Of a stretch of 64,000 bases of DNA, positions 63,264-64,000 are shown one piece after another. The notes under the pieces are model-generated. The model did no database searches, was not told where the DNA came from, and worked only from the letters and a program-made list of their open reading frames with translations. This DNA is from Thermus neutrinimicus. GTDB taxonomy: Bacteria; Deinococcota; Deinococci; Deinococcales; Thermaceae. The stretch is from the NCBI RefSeq assembly GCF_022760955.1, contig NZ_JAKTNU010000001.1:191507-255506 (forward strand), read 5' to 3'. Positions within the stretch are counted from its first letter, which is position 1. Each line of letters begins with the position of its first letter. The translations under genes and the position numbers were made by a program.

Positions 63264-63740
63264 CTAGACCTCCTTGAGGTCCGCCACCTGGGCCCCGGTG
63301 AGGGCCAGGAGCTCCTTTGGGCTCAGGGAGAAGAGGGCCTTGGGGGTACCCCCTGCGGCCCAGACCAGGGGGTAGGCCAGGAGGTCCTGATCCAAAAAGG
63401 CGGGAAGAGGGGTTTCGTGCCCCACGGGGGGCACCCCGCCGATGGCGTAGCCGGTTAGGGCGCGCACCTCCTCTGGGGTAGCCCGCCTCACGGCTTCGCC
63501 CGTGGCCCTTTGGGCCTTGGAGGGGTTCAGGCGGTTTCTCCCGCTCATCAGGAAGAGGTAGGCCCCCTTTTCTCCCAGGAAGACCAGGCTTTTCACAATC
63601 TGACCCACCTCGGCCCCCACGGCCTCTGCCGCCTCTTGGGCGGTGCGGGTGGAGGTGGGAAGCTCCACCACCCTTAGGTGGCCGAACCCCTTTTCCTCCA
63701 AGAACCTTTGCACCTTTTTTGCGGAAGGGGAGAGGCTCAT
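63264..63740 (-). CDS. YbaK/EbsC-type aminoacyl-tRNA deacylase
   Basis: 158 residues. INS/YbaK fold with QIVKSLVFLG and AIGGVPPVGH (the GXXXP loop), as in Cys-tRNA(Pro)/Pro-tRNA deacylases. It removes misacylated residues from tRNA. Overlaps the M20 peptidase gene upstream by 4 bases. Confidence 0.9.
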   Translation of the reverse strand: MSLSPSAKKVQRFLEEKGFGHLRVVELPTSTRTAQEAAEAVGAEVGQIVKSLVFLGEKGAYLFLMSGRNRLNPSKAQRATGEAVRRATPEEVRALTGYAIGGVPPVGHETPLPAFLDQDLLAYPLVWAAGGTPKALFSLSPKELLALTGAQVADLKEV

Positions 63741-64000
63741 AGGGCATAGAGGAGTTCGGCCAGAAGGGCGGCGCGCCTGGGGATTTCCGAGACCACCACG
63801 TACTCGGTCTTCTGGTGGGCATCGCCGCCCAAAAGGCCGAGGCCGTCCAGGGTGGGCACCCCCAAGGCGGCGGTGAAGTTTCCATCCGATCCCCCGCCCA
63901 CCCGCCCTGGGCGCAGGGAGAGGCCCAGGGCCTCGCCGATGGCCCGGGCCTTTTCAAAGAGGGCTAGGCTTTCCGCTGTGGGCTCCATGGGGGGACGGTT
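63737..64000 (-). CDS. M20-family metallopeptidase, C-terminal fragment (cut by window end)
   Basis: Only the last ~87 codons are visible; the frame is open to the window edge. It shows GGGSDGNFTAALGVPTLDG and GDAHQKTEYVVV, the C-terminal metal-binding part of carboxypeptidase-G2/ArgE-type peptidases. The beginning lies outside the window. Confidence 0.85.
   Translation of the reverse strand, partial: NRPPMEPTAESLALFEKARAIGEALGLSLRPGRVGGGSDGNFTAALGVPTLDGLGLLGGDAHQKTEYVVVSEIPRRAALLAELLYAL

Overview
The window is chromosomal DNA of a Thermus species (Deinococcota). The evidence is a base composition well above 60% G+C with strong G/C at third codon positions, an S-layer gene of the Thermus SlpA type, an Ap6A-type Nudix hydrolase close to Thermus Ndx1, a LysK-like peptidase, and many start codons lying 6-8 nt after a TAnnnT -10 element, which is the leaderless-mRNA layout common in this phylum. 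I cannot name the species. No insertion sequence, prophage or CRISPR array is visible. Two spots show gene decay.

Layout. 0-3.2 kb: ispG, fabI, an AbrB/PIN toxin-antitoxin pair with a palindromic operator, and a CGPC glutaredoxin. 3.5-8.9 kb: a forward run of a ZapE-like ATPase, a small acidic protein, deoB, the c-di-AMP pair cdaA-cdaR, and def-fmt, ending in a terminator. 8.9-11.3 kb: two unknown genes on the reverse strand. 11.3-11.6 kb: tRNA-Gln and two tRNA-Glu genes. 11.7-15.5 kb: trxB, a DUF4127 protein and a GAF-GAF-HD-GYP phosphodiesterase. 15.5-20.7 kb: glmS (reverse) and slpA (forward) separated by about 480 bp. This gap holds the slpA promoter and leader and, on the glmS strand, what I read as a glmS self-cleaving ribozyme. 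20.7-28.8 kb: uvrB, a degenerate E2-like protein, aminopeptidase T, an ABC exporter pair, the SRP RNA gene followed by two perfect DnaA boxes, a CaiB-type CoA transferase and an orphan sugar-ABC permease. 29-36.7 kb: two paralogous lipoproteins, rarA, a membrane protein, typA, a DUF1028 protein, ndx1, a gamma-carbonic-anhydrase-like protein and folE.

36.8-45.7 kb is the most distinctive accessory region. It is a reverse-strand locus of two candidate surface subunits, a PapD-like chaperone, a 1037-residue usher-like outer-membrane protein and two lipoproteins. Facing it is a divergent gene for a winged-helix/P-loop-like regulator. A perfect 11-bp tandem repeat lies exactly 8 bp upstream of the putative -10 of the subunit operon, which is the geometry of SARP-type activator sites. 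This looks like a chaperone-usher-type surface-structure system with its own activator.

45.6-56.9 kb: DUF2905, ROK glucokinase, a small conserved protein, LysK-type peptidase, TrmH methyltransferase, UspA, a LOG-family protein, a VOC protein, a HAD hydrolase, the Memo/radical-SAM pair, a SWIM zinc-finger protein, an acyltransferase-3 and a secreted hydrolase. 56.9-58.6 kb is a decay zone around two tRNA-Ser genes, with a frameshifted MNT/HEPN module and an amber-interrupted sfsA. 58.5-64 kb: a ZIP transporter, an esterase, a DUF4388 protein, an alanine/Na+ symporter, three small unknown genes, a YbaK deacylase and the end of an M20 peptidase cut by the window edge.
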